A program made the position numbers and the translations under genes. Under the pieces are notes generated by a model. The model saw nothing but the letters and a program-made list of their open reading frames with translations, did no database searches and was not told where the DNA came from. From Xiheimicrobium sp052034585 (GTDB lineage: Bacteria; Myxococcota; Myxococcia; Myxococcales; Myxococcaceae): DNA of 64,000 nt. The DNA lies in NCBI GenBank assembly GCA_052034585.1, contig JBPOIJ010000025.1:40052-104051 (forward strand), given 5' to 3'. Below are positions 42,863 to 49,901 of this stretch, piece by piece (position 1 is the stretch's first letter; each line of letters opens with the position of its first letter).

Positions 42863-43747
42863 ATGACTCGTTGGCTCGAGCGGATCGGCGTCGTGGCGGT
42901 CCTGTCCCTTGGCCTCGCCGCCTGGGCCTGCGACCGCTCGCCGAGCCCGTTCGAGCTCGACCTCGGCACCGCCCTCGCCGCCTCGGACGTGGTGTTCGTC
43001 GCCAGGGTGAAGGAGGTCTCCGAGGCCTCGGCGCTCGTCGACGTGGTGCAGGTTCTCCGCGGGGCGCTCTCGAGGACGCAGGTCGAGCTCGGCGGCACCG
43101 GCCCCACCAAGCTGCTCGAGCTGTGCGCCGGCACGCCGCTCGTTCCGGGGAAGCAGGTCATCGCCTTCGCCTGGGGCGACAAGGACGACGCGAAGGTGTT
43201 CCTCCTCGACCCGTTCGGCGGGCTGCGGCTCGACACGCCGGAGTGGCGACAGAAGGTGAAGTCCACCCCGCTCGCGCCGATGTCGCCGTGGAGCGGCCGT
43301 GGCCCGGTGCAGAGCCGGCTCTTTCGCGCGGTGAAGACGAAGGACTCGAACGAGCTCGACCTACTCGTGCTGCTGCGCAACGCGGGCACCGCCCCCATCA
43401 CCTTCGGGTACTCCGACTGGCCGGAAGCGACGGCCTCGACGTGTTCGGTGACGTTCGGCTCGGCTCCCGTTGCCGCCAAGCCCGTGCCGATTCCGCGCGC
43501 CGACATCGAGGCGTACTTCGCCAAGCAAGGCCGCCAGTACACGCTGACGATCGCTCCCGGCACCGGCCACGTTCATCGGCTGCCGCGCGTCACCTCGGCG
43601 GCGCCTGGTTGGGGCTACAAGGAAGAGCTCGCGTTCACCTTCTGGCCGCTCACCGCTCACGGTCGCTACGACGTCTCCGTCGAGTGCCGGAACTTCTTCG
43701 GACGCGGGTCGACCGTTCGAGCCGGGCCGGTCGCCCTCGACCTGTAG
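42863..43747 (+). CDS. Lipoprotein of unknown function, 294 aa
   Basis: Signal with lipobox AWAC (Cys 23) (MTRWLERIGVVAVLSLGLAA). Two beta-rich halves: the first (SDVVFVARVKEVSEASALVDVVQ) resembles the OB-like fold that myxobacterial proteins share with TIMP-like tissue inhibitor domains; the second has FGYSDWPEATASTCSVTF. No enzyme motif. The gene is 33 bp downstream of the cytochrome-like gene on the same strand, so it may be in the same transcript; the next gene (ddl) is convergent and starts right after its stop. Confidence 0.7.
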   Translation: MTRWLERIGVVAVLSLGLAAWACDRSPSPFELDLGTALAASDVVFVARVKEVSEASALVDVVQVLRGALSRTQVELGGTGPTKLLELCAGTPLVPGKQVIAFAWGDKDDAKVFLLDPFGGLRLDTPEWRQKVKSTPLAPMSPWSGRGPVQSRLFRAVKTKDSNELDLLVLLRNAGTAPITFGYSDWPEATASTCSVTFGSAPVAAKPVPIPRADIEAYFAKQGRQYTLTIAPGTGHVHRLPRVTSAAPGWGYKEELAFTFWPLTAHGRYDVSVECRNFFGRGSTVRAGPVALDL

Positions 43748-44770
43748 TCAGCGTCGCCGGGCGAGCTCGAGCTGCCCCTCGAGGAAGGCTCGCACGTCCC
43801 TCCCCGCCGCGACCAACTGCTGCGGAATGAAGGACGCCTTGGTGAGCCCCGGGAGCGTGTTGATCTCGAGGAAGGTGACCCCGCGATCGTCGAGGATCAT
43901 GTCGGTGCGCGAGTAGCCGCGGCAGCCGACGGTCGTGTGCGCGAGGAGCCCCAAGGCCTGGGCGCTCGCGCGCTGCGCTTCGGTGATGGGCGCCGGGGTG
44001 AGCTCTTCGGTGCCCTTGGCGAGGTACTTCCCCTGGTAGTCGAAGGCGCCGCCCTCGACGACGCGCACCTCGGAGACCGGCAGCGCGAGCGGACCGTTCG
44101 CTTCATCGACGACGCCGACGGTGAGCTCCCGGCCAGCGACGAAGGCCTCCGCGAGGTAGCGCACCTTCGCTTCGGCGAGCGTCTTGGCGGCGGCGGAGAC
44201 CTCGTCCTTCGTCCGCAGGTGCACCAGCCCGACGCTGGAACCATCGGCGACCGGCTTGAGCACCCAGCGTGAGGCGGTCTCGAAGAGCGCGCGGAGCTGC
44301 GGCTCCAAGGTTGGCGCGTCGGCGGGCTCGATGATGCGAGCGTCGGCCAGACGGGCGCCCTTCTCGGCCATGAGCTTCTTGGTGACCGCCTTGTCGAACG
44401 CGCGCGCGCTCGCGGCGGAGTCCGAGCCGGTGAAGGCGAGCCCTCGCCGCTCGAGCCGCGCCTGAATCGCGCCGTTCTCGCCTTCGCCACCATGGAGCGC
44501 GAGGAAGAAGGTCTTTCCCTGGCTCACCGGTGCGTCCAACGCCGCGTCGATGGACGGGAAGGCCGCGCTCCCCCGAGGGACGAACTCGTTCTCGAAGGCG
44601 CGCTGATGCGCCCGCAGCTCGTCGGCCGAGGTGACGAAGACCGGACCCGCCTTCGAGAGGAACCAGGTCGCGGCGTCAGGCAACAGCCCGGAGACGTTCT
44701 GCGCGGAGGCGACCGAGACGAGGCGCTCCGAAGAGCTGCCACCAAAGAGAATGACGACGTCGGACGGCAT
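43748..44770 (-). CDS. ddl: D-alanine--D-alanine ligase
   Basis: 340 residues of the ATP-grasp family: N-terminal VVILFGGSSSERLVSVASA, ATP-binding lid with WVLKPVADGSSVGLVHL, FVAGRELTVGVV, and the final FLEINTLPGLTKASFIPQQ, where the EIN residues hold magnesium. It joins two D-alanines for peptidoglycan precursors in the cytoplasm. Length fits the family. It stands apart from other cell-wall genes here, so it may be a second copy or the only one. Closely preceded by a convergent gene, so it has its own promoter in the 81-bp gap at 44771-44851. Confidence 0.93.
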   Translation of the reverse strand: MPSDVVILFGGSSSERLVSVASAQNVSGLLPDAATWFLSKAGPVFVTSADELRAHQRAFENEFVPRGSAAFPSIDAALDAPVSQGKTFFLALHGGEGENGAIQARLERRGLAFTGSDSAASARAFDKAVTKKLMAEKGARLADARIIEPADAPTLEPQLRALFETASRWVLKPVADGSSVGLVHLRTKDEVSAAAKTLAEAKVRYLAEAFVAGRELTVGVVDEANGPLALPVSEVRVVEGGAFDYQGKYLAKGTEELTPAPITEAQRASAQALGLLAHTTVGCRGYSRTDMILDDRGVTFLEINTLPGLTKASFIPQQLVAAGRDVRAFLEGQLELARRR

Positions 44771-44851
44771 GAGACCGGTTTAGCCGATAGCGAGGCTCGG
44801 CAAACATTTCGACTCGACGAGCACCTCGAACCCAGGGAAACCCGTGACGCC

Positions 44852-45721
44852 TCAGAAGAACGCCACGCCGGCGCCAGCGACGCCAGTGAGCTGCGGCACG
44901 TCGGAGCAGCACGCGTCAGGCAGCACGCGGTAGCGCACTTCGACTTCGAGGAAGAAGTGCTTGCCGAAGAAGATGTCGACGCCGCCCGCGCCCACCACGC
45001 CAACCACCAGCGCGTTCGGCCGGCTGTCGCTCGTGCTGCCGGAGAGGCTCGCGGACAGATAGGGCTTCACCGACCAATCGGCGCCGGCGAGCCACACCTT
45101 GGCGCCGATGACGTCGAAGGAGCGGCTGCCGTTGCGGAGCTCCACGTCGCTGCGCAGCGCGAACCAGCGAGACAGGCGCGCCTCGAGCCCGAGGGAGTGG
45201 GTGAAGCGCGCTCCGGCCAAGCCGACGCTGTTCGACGTCGAGGTGAAGACGCCCGAGAGACCGGGGGTGTACTTGAGCCCGATGAGCGCGGGTCGCTCGG
45301 GCTGGGCAACGGTGACGGTGCGAGTGACGACTGGGCGCGGCGTCTGCACCACCACGGGCGCGGGCGGTTGGACGACGACGGGCGCCGGAGCGACCACCAC
45401 GGGCGCAGGCGCAACCACCGGTGGGGCCTCCACCATCGGCGGCGGCGCCATCACCACCGGGGGCGCCTGGTAGACGGCGGGCGGCTGCACGTAGACGGGC
45501 GGCTGCACGTAGACCGGTGCAGGCTGCACGTAGACCTGCGCGGGCTGCACGTAGACCGGCGCGGGCACCACCACGCGATGGTGCCGGTGGGTGTGAATGC
45601 CGAAGCCGAACGAGGCCGACGACGAGGACCCGAAGAGGTTGAGCTCGAGATGCGACTGAGCGCTTGCCACCGAGGCGATCGTCATCACGGCGAGCTGAAC
45701 GGCGACACGACAGGCACGCAT
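44852..45721 (-). CDS. Outer-membrane protein with Pro-Val repeat linker
   Basis: 289 residues from ATG 45721. The signal peptide (MRACRVAVQLAVMTIASVASA) is followed by a short beta segment, then a 100-residue tract of PVYVQP-type and VVAPAPVVV repeats, rich in Pro/Val and lacking helix. The C-terminal 150 residues alternate hydrophobic strands (LIGLKYTPGLSGVFTSTSN; LGLEARLSRWFALRSDVELR; FFLEVEVRYRVLPDACC) and end in GVAFF, as in small beta-barrels that use a terminal Phe. It is likely an outer-membrane barrel with an extended periplasmic or surface linker. Confidence 0.8.
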   Translation of the reverse strand: MRACRVAVQLAVMTIASVASAQSHLELNLFGSSSSASFGFGIHTHRHHRVVVPAPVYVQPAQVYVQPAPVYVQPPVYVQPPAVYQAPPVVMAPPPMVEAPPVVAPAPVVVAPAPVVVQPPAPVVVQTPRPVVTRTVTVAQPERPALIGLKYTPGLSGVFTSTSNSVGLAGARFTHSLGLEARLSRWFALRSDVELRNGSRSFDVIGAKVWLAGADWSVKPYLSASLSGSTSDSRPNALVVGVVGAGGVDIFFGKHFFLEVEVRYRVLPDACCSDVPQLTGVAGAGVAFF

Positions 45722-46101
45722 GCTGGCTCCGAGCGTGGGCGTTGCGAGAAACCCATCGCTTGAAGCCTTCGTTGCCGTGCGGGCTGAACCCGATCGGTCC
45801 CCGTCACGCGTTCGCGCATTCAGGGCCCCAAAAGACGACGCGCCGACTTCACCCCCGCGGGAAGCCGGCGCGCCTAGAGAGGCATCGAATCGATCGATGC
45901 GCTGGGGCTTTCTTCTTCCAAGTCCCAGGCCAACTGCCGAGGTCGCCCAAGATGGCGATTTCGTTCGATTGATCTGTGTAAACCCACGCAACTTCTGCGG
46001 AAATAGCGGAATCGCCCTCCCAATCTGCGTGGATCAGCGCGGCGCGAAAGCCGCGTGAAAGCGGTCGGGAAACGCCATAGAAGGCCGTCGCTGCGCCGTA
46101 C
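45722..46101. other. 380-bp non-coding region with several inverted repeats
   Basis: The only gene-free stretch above 300 bp. It holds a strong hairpin (see 45839-45872), a second hairpin GCATCGA/TCGATGC (45882-45888 with 45894-45900), and two interleaved inverted repeats: GGCGATT/AATCGCC (45954-45960 with 46011-46017) and CCACGCA/TGCGTGG (45985-45991 with 46027-46033), which could form a pseudoknot. No convincing reading frame. It must contain the promoters of the outer-membrane protein gene (leftward) and tRNA-Gln (rightward). Confidence 0.6.
45839..45872 (-). terminator. Long GC-rich hairpin followed by TCTTTT on the minus strand
   Basis: 12 positions pair with one mismatch (45839-45850 with 45861-45872, 10-base loop). 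In the leftward direction it is followed by CGTCGTCTTTTGG, so it could be a leader attenuator of the outer-membrane gene or a terminator. No other evidence separates these. Confidence 0.4.
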
Positions 46102-46172
46102 TGGGGCGTCGTCTAAGGGTAGGACATCAGACTTTGACTCTGAGTATCGTGGTTCGAATCCACGCGCCCCAG
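46102..46172 (+). tRNA. tRNA-Gln (anticodon TTG)
   Basis: A 71-nt cloverleaf. Acceptor TGGGGCG (46102-46108) pairs with CGCCCCA (46165-46171) and discriminator G follows. D-arm GTCTAAGGGTAGGAC; anticodon arm TCAGA-CTTTGAC-TCTGA with anticodon TTG reading CAA; T-arm CGTGG-TTCGAAT-CCACG. CCA is not encoded. U1-A72 is typical for tRNA-Gln. No neighbouring tRNA. Confidence 0.95.
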
Positions 46173-46310
46173 CTCCCTCCCTTCACCTGTCAGGGGCCTC
46201 GCCGACGCAGCGCGTACCTTTCCGTGCTTTTCCACCGGTGACGCGCCGAACAGAGCCGCTACACTCTCCCAGGTTCTCGGGCAGCTGCCGAACGGTTGGG
46301 GGAGAGACGA

Positions 46311-46838
46311 ATGGCTGCGGGCAAAGAGCTCCAAGTCGTCGCCGTCGGCTCGGTGTCGATGAACATGCTTCGTGACCTCGAGGGTCCGATTCAGCAGGTG
46401 CTCAACATCGGCACCTACCTCGGCAAGGTGAACCTCGGCACCCCGGCGTACGCCTTCAACAAGGACCGCAACCAGTACCACACGACGGCCATCATGCGCC
46501 GGCTGCTGACGATTCGAGATCCCGGCGCGCTCAACATCATGGGCATCACCGACGGCGACCTCTTCACGCCCGACACCCCGTTCGTCTTCGGAGAGGCCGA
46601 CCGGGACTCGCACGTCGCCGTCGTCTCGCTCTTCCGAATCAAGGGCGAGACCGAGTCGGCGCGTCGGCGCATGTTCGTCGAGGCCGTGCACCAGGCCGGG
46701 CACCTGGTGGGGCTCAGCTACTGTGAAGACTCACGCTGCATCATGTCGCTGGCGACCAGCCTCAACGAGGCCGACCGGCGGCAGATGCAGCTGTGCAACA
46801 ACTGCCGCAACGAGCTGGCGCGCATTCGTCGCGTGTGA
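46311..46838 (+). CDS. Archaemetzincin-like protein with HQxxH in place of HExxH
   Basis: 175 residues of the AmzA family by pattern: VHQAGHLVGLSYC then four residues and CIM, and later CNNC, fitting the family signature HExxHxxGxxxC...C.M...CxxC, except that the catalytic Glu is Gln 128 (codon CAG). His 127, His 131, Cys 138, Cys 143, Met 145, Cys 162 and Cys 165 are kept, so zinc can still bind, including a second zinc by the four cysteines. Without Glu, peptidase activity should be very low. The start has GGGGGAGAG upstream. It is cytoplasmic. The family's biological role is unclear. Confidence 0.85.
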   Translation: MAAGKELQVVAVGSVSMNMLRDLEGPIQQVLNIGTYLGKVNLGTPAYAFNKDRNQYHTTAIMRRLLTIRDPGALNIMGITDGDLFTPDTPFVFGEADRDSHVAVVSLFRIKGETESARRRMFVEAVHQAGHLVGLSYCEDSRCIMSLATSLNEADRRQMQLCNNCRNELARIRRV

Positions 46839-46861
46839 CGCCCTCTGAGCGCGGAGCCGAC

Positions 46862-47662
46862 CTAGAAGGGGAACTCGGTCACCTGCATCGCGGCCCAGCT
46901 GCCGTCCTTCTTCTGTCCGAGGAGGATGAAGCGGTTGGTGTCGCCGTCCTCCTCGATGGAGTGGCGCACCGAGAGCAGCTTCTGGAAGGTCTCGGGCTTG
47001 AAGTAGTTGATGGCGGCGCGGCTGACGGCGCCGAACTGCTCGTCGACCTGTCGCTGCTCCGCGGCCGTCTCGCGGTTGTCTCGAAATTCGTCGGCGGTCG
47101 CCTTCAGGTCGGCAGTGAGGTCGCGCACGGCGGTGACTCCGCTCTTCACCGCGCCGAAGTCGCGCAGGGCGCCGAGGTCGTCTTTCGAGACGTCGACGAG
47201 CTTGGCGACGATGGACTCGGGGGTCTCGCGCTCGGAGTAGGTGTCGAACTCGAAGCCCCACCCGAAGTCCGAGAGGAGCTCGTTCTTCGAGGCGGTCGTC
47301 AGCGCGCGCTCGAGGGCGCCGGAGGTGCTCGGCCCGACCGTGGTGTCGAACAGCGTCGCGGCGTGCGTCCGGAGGTCCGCCACCCGGAGCTTCTGCACGT
47401 CCTTGGCGTCGATCTTCCCGTCGGCGCCCGCGATGGAGCGCGCCGCGCGCTCGATGACCGGCTTGAGCGCCTTCACCGCGGCGTCCACCGTCACCGGCTT
47501 GTTGCCCTGCCGGAGCTGCTGCACGTGCGACTTGAGCCACGGAGACAGCTTGCGCTCCTCGGCCTTGGAGAGGTTGGCGTCGCGAGCGGCGGCCTGAATC
47601 TCCTTTCGGTAGGACGAGACGAGGGCGGTGACGGTGGCGTTGATGGTGCGCGAGGTGGGCAT
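46862..47662 (-). CDS. Helical protein of unknown function, 266 aa
   Basis: No signal peptide and no recognised domain. The N-terminal half is mostly helical with many Ala, Lys and Glu (VTALVSSYRKEIQAAARDANL; KLSPWLKSHVQQLRQG; DGKIDAKDVQKLRVADLRT, the last with an EF-hand-like spacing). A few strands close the protein (NRFILLGQKKDGSWAAMQV). It has the same general look (leaderless, charged, helical) as the larger proteins at 26595 and 62175, but is shorter and lacks a hydrophobic tail. It is convergent with the archaemetzincin-like gene (24 bp apart). Confidence 0.7.
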   Translation of the reverse strand: MPTSRTINATVTALVSSYRKEIQAAARDANLSKAEERKLSPWLKSHVQQLRQGNKPVTVDAAVKALKPVIERAARSIAGADGKIDAKDVQKLRVADLRTHAATLFDTTVGPSTSGALERALTTASKNELLSDFGWGFEFDTYSERETPESIVAKLVDVSKDDLGALRDFGAVKSGVTAVRDLTADLKATADEFRDNRETAAEQRQVDEQFGAVSRAAINYFKPETFQKLLSVRHSIEEDGDTNRFILLGQKKDGSWAAMQVTEFPF

Positions 47663-47785
47663 GGGCGGCTCCGAAGTGAGAGGGCGACCACAGCACGAAC
47701 TTGAGGTGCTGGCCTCGATGTTGAACAGTCAGTGGCCGGCTGCGTCGAACGAGCCGCGGCCTCAGCTTTCGCGGGAGTTTGCAGA

Positions 47786-48763
47786 ATGCATCGCTTCATC
47801 GTGTGTGGCGTGGTTGTCGCGGCGTTCGGTGGCCTCAATGGCTGCTTCCTGCTCGGCGGCGGTGGTGGTGGCGGCACGGGTGGAGGCACGGCCTCGTTCG
47901 CGACCGGCTTCGTGACGATTCGCAAAGACGATCGCAACGTGGTGCTGACCGACGAACGCGACGTGAACGCGCCGGTGCAGCTCACCTCCATCGGCGGCGC
48001 CTCGATGCCGTCGTTCTCGAGCGACGGCCGGCAGGTGGTGTTCGCGCGGAAGAGTGGCCAGGACACCGAGCTGATGGTGGTGGCGGTGAGCGGCGGGACC
48101 CCGACGACCATTCTGCGGAGCTCGGCGAACCAGACGAACCTGCGCACGCCGGTCTTCTCGCCCGACGGCACGAGGGTGGCCTTCGCGTACGACGACAACC
48201 CGCCGAGCTCGAGCGTGGGCTTGGTGAACGTCGACGGCTCGAACTTCCGCAAGCTCATCGGCGGCGGCCCGCTCGCCTACGCGTCGCCTTCCTGGTTTCC
48301 CGACGGGAGCGCGCTGCTCGTCACCGCGGTGAACCTCGGCATGACCCAGCATCAGGTGGAGCGCGTCGACGTCGCGACCGGCATGCCGACCAACGTGACC
48401 AACACGCTCGGCAACGAGGTCATCGCCATCGCGAGCCGGCTGATCATCTCGCCCGACGCGAAGAGGGCGGTCTTCGACGGCCGGGTCTCGAGCGGGGTGA
48501 CTCGCATCTTCGTGCTCGATCTCTCGACGAAGGTGGTGACGCGGCAGCGCACCCCGTCGAACGGCGCGGTGAACGACAGCGCCCCCTCGTGGATCGACTC
48601 GACGAACTTCGTCTTCTCCTCCGACGAGGGTGGGAACGACCAGGTGTACCGGCAGGCGGTGGGGGCCTCGAGCCCGACCCTGGCGGTGCCCCTCGCCATC
48701 GAGCCGGCGGCCTTCCTCAAGGCGACGACGGCGAGCGATGGTGGTGTCGACGGCGGGCCGTGA
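47786..48763 (+). CDS. TolB-like propeller lipoprotein
   Basis: ATG 47786 gives a lipoprotein signal (MHRFIVCGVVVAAFGGLNGC, lipobox LNGC, Cys 20) then a Gly-rich spacer. Repeats of the WD40-like PD40 type follow: MPSFSSDGRQVVFARKSG, TPVFSPDGTRVAFAYDDN, SPSWFPDGSALLVTAV and LIISPDAKRAVFDGRVSS, as in the TolB C-terminal propeller. The function is likely protein binding at the envelope; it is not TolB itself since the N-terminal TolB domain is missing. It is followed 16 bp later by a SnoaL-like gene. Confidence 0.88.
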   Translation: MHRFIVCGVVVAAFGGLNGCFLLGGGGGGGTGGGTASFATGFVTIRKDDRNVVLTDERDVNAPVQLTSIGGASMPSFSSDGRQVVFARKSGQDTELMVVAVSGGTPTTILRSSANQTNLRTPVFSPDGTRVAFAYDDNPPSSSVGLVNVDGSNFRKLIGGGPLAYASPSWFPDGSALLVTAVNLGMTQHQVERVDVATGMPTNVTNTLGNEVIAIASRLIISPDAKRAVFDGRVSSGVTRIFVLDLSTKVVTRQRTPSNGAVNDSAPSWIDSTNFVFSSDEGGNDQVYRQAVGASSPTLAVPLAIEPAAFLKATTASDGGVDGGP

Positions 48764-48779
48764 CGGGTAGAACGGAGTC

Positions 48780-49133
48780 ATGACTCCGGAAGCCCTCGGC
48801 CATGCGTGGATCGACGCCTTCAACGCGCACGACGTCGACAGGCTCGTCGCCCTCTATGCCGACGACTGCACCCACACCTCTCCGAAGATCCGCGCGCTCC
48901 ACCCGGAGACCGGCGGCAAGCTCGTCGGCAAGGCCGCGCTCACCACCTGGTGGAACGAGGCCATCGCCCGGCTGCCCGGCCTCCGCTACGAGCTGGTGCG
49001 GCTGACCGCGAACGCCGAGCGGGTGGTGCTCGAGTACCTCCGGCACGCGCCGAACGAAGCGGTGATGCCGGTGGCCGAGGCGTTCGACGTGAAGAACGGG
49101 CGCATCGTGGCGAGCCGGGTGTTTCATGGCTGA
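48780..49133 (+). CDS. SnoaL/NTF2-like small protein
   Basis: 117 residues with the cone-like NTF2 pattern: TPEALGHAWIDAFNAHDVDRLVALYADD, HTSPKIRALHPETGGKLVGKAAL, WWNEAIARLPGLRYELVRLTA, VVLEYLRH and VAEAFDVKNGRIVASRVFHG. Such proteins are polyketide-cyclase-like isomerases, hydrolases or ligand-binding proteins; the substrate cannot be told. It is a cytoplasmic protein. It overlaps the next gene by 8 bp, so they are likely cotranscribed. Confidence 0.85.
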   Translation: MTPEALGHAWIDAFNAHDVDRLVALYADDCTHTSPKIRALHPETGGKLVGKAALTTWWNEAIARLPGLRYELVRLTANAERVVLEYLRHAPNEAVMPVAEAFDVKNGRIVASRVFHG

Positions 49134-49365
49134 GCGGCCGCGACGGCCGCGCGGAGCCGGGAGCGCGCTCGACGAGCTGCCCGACGTGCGTGACGGGCTG
49201 ACGCGGCTCGAGCGCGTGGTGCTCTTCGTCTTGTCCGAGTGCCAGAAGGAGTTTCCGGGACGAGGCGTTCCGACGGCGCTGCTCTACGGCCGGGTCGTCG
49301 AGCACGTGAACCTCTCGGAGGCGGAGCTGCAGCAGGTGTTGAGCAAGCTCGGCGCGCGGCGGTGA
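49126..49365 (+). CDS. Small hypothetical protein, 79 aa
   Basis: The ATG lies inside the end of the SnoaL-like gene in another frame (8-bp overlap), which supports translation by coupling. The product is basic at its N-terminus (AERPRRPRGAG), then helical (DGLTRLERVVLFVLSECQKE; VVEHVNLSEAELQQVLSKL), suggesting a small winged-helix or helical-bundle protein. No family is recognised. Confidence 0.6.
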   Translation: MAERPRRPRGAGSALDELPDVRDGLTRLERVVLFVLSECQKEFPGRGVPTALLYGRVVEHVNLSEAELQQVLSKLGARR

Positions 49366-49459
49366 CGCAAGCCGTTGCGCAGTCGCGCAGCGCGGAACGT
49401 TCTCGCGGTCGCAGCCCCCAGGGCCGACAGTGGCGCGCAGTTTGATAGAAGAGCGACCA

Positions 49460-49870
49460 ATGCTCCGCGCTCACCTCGTGGCCCTGTCGTTCCTGGTCGT
49501 CGCCTGTGGAGTCGTCGAGGCTCCGTCGCAGGCCGTCGGCACGCACCAGTCGGCGCTCGCGTCGACGGCCCCCGACTGCCAGCGCGAGCAGGCGGCCTAC
49601 GACGAGGCGTACGAGAAGCTGTGGAACTGCACGAGCCGGCAGTTGGAGGACCCGACGGTCAACTGCCGCGCCGAGGTCATCCAGCTCCAGCTCGAGAACT
49701 GGAACCTCGCCTACTGCAAGGCCGGCCAGACGAAGCGCCTCCGCTGCGCGTGCGAAATTCCCGAGGTGAGCCGCGACGGCGGTCGCATGTTCCAGTGCAA
49801 CGGACCCGATGGTGGTTGCCTCAAGACCGACGGTGGGGTCGTCGACGCAGGTGCACCGCTGGCGTTGTGA
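49460..49870 (+). CDS. Small Cys-rich lipoprotein, 136 aa
   Basis: ATG 49460 with a lipoprotein signal (MLRAHLVALSFLVVACG, lipobox VAC). An upstream in-frame start at 49430 would add ten residues. The mature part has about seven cysteines and a helical middle (REQAAYDEAYEKLWNCTSRQ; EVIQLQLENWNLAYCKAGQTK). No family recognised. It sits 31 bp before the Tat-exported ThDP enzyme on the same strand. Confidence 0.7.
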   Translation: MLRAHLVALSFLVVACGVVEAPSQAVGTHQSALASTAPDCQREQAAYDEAYEKLWNCTSRQLEDPTVNCRAEVIQLQLENWNLAYCKAGQTKRLRCACEIPEVSRDGGRMFQCNGPDGGCLKTDGGVVDAGAPLAL

Positions 49871-49901
49871 GAGCGGCGGTGTTGTAGCCTCCGCGGCTCC
49901 C

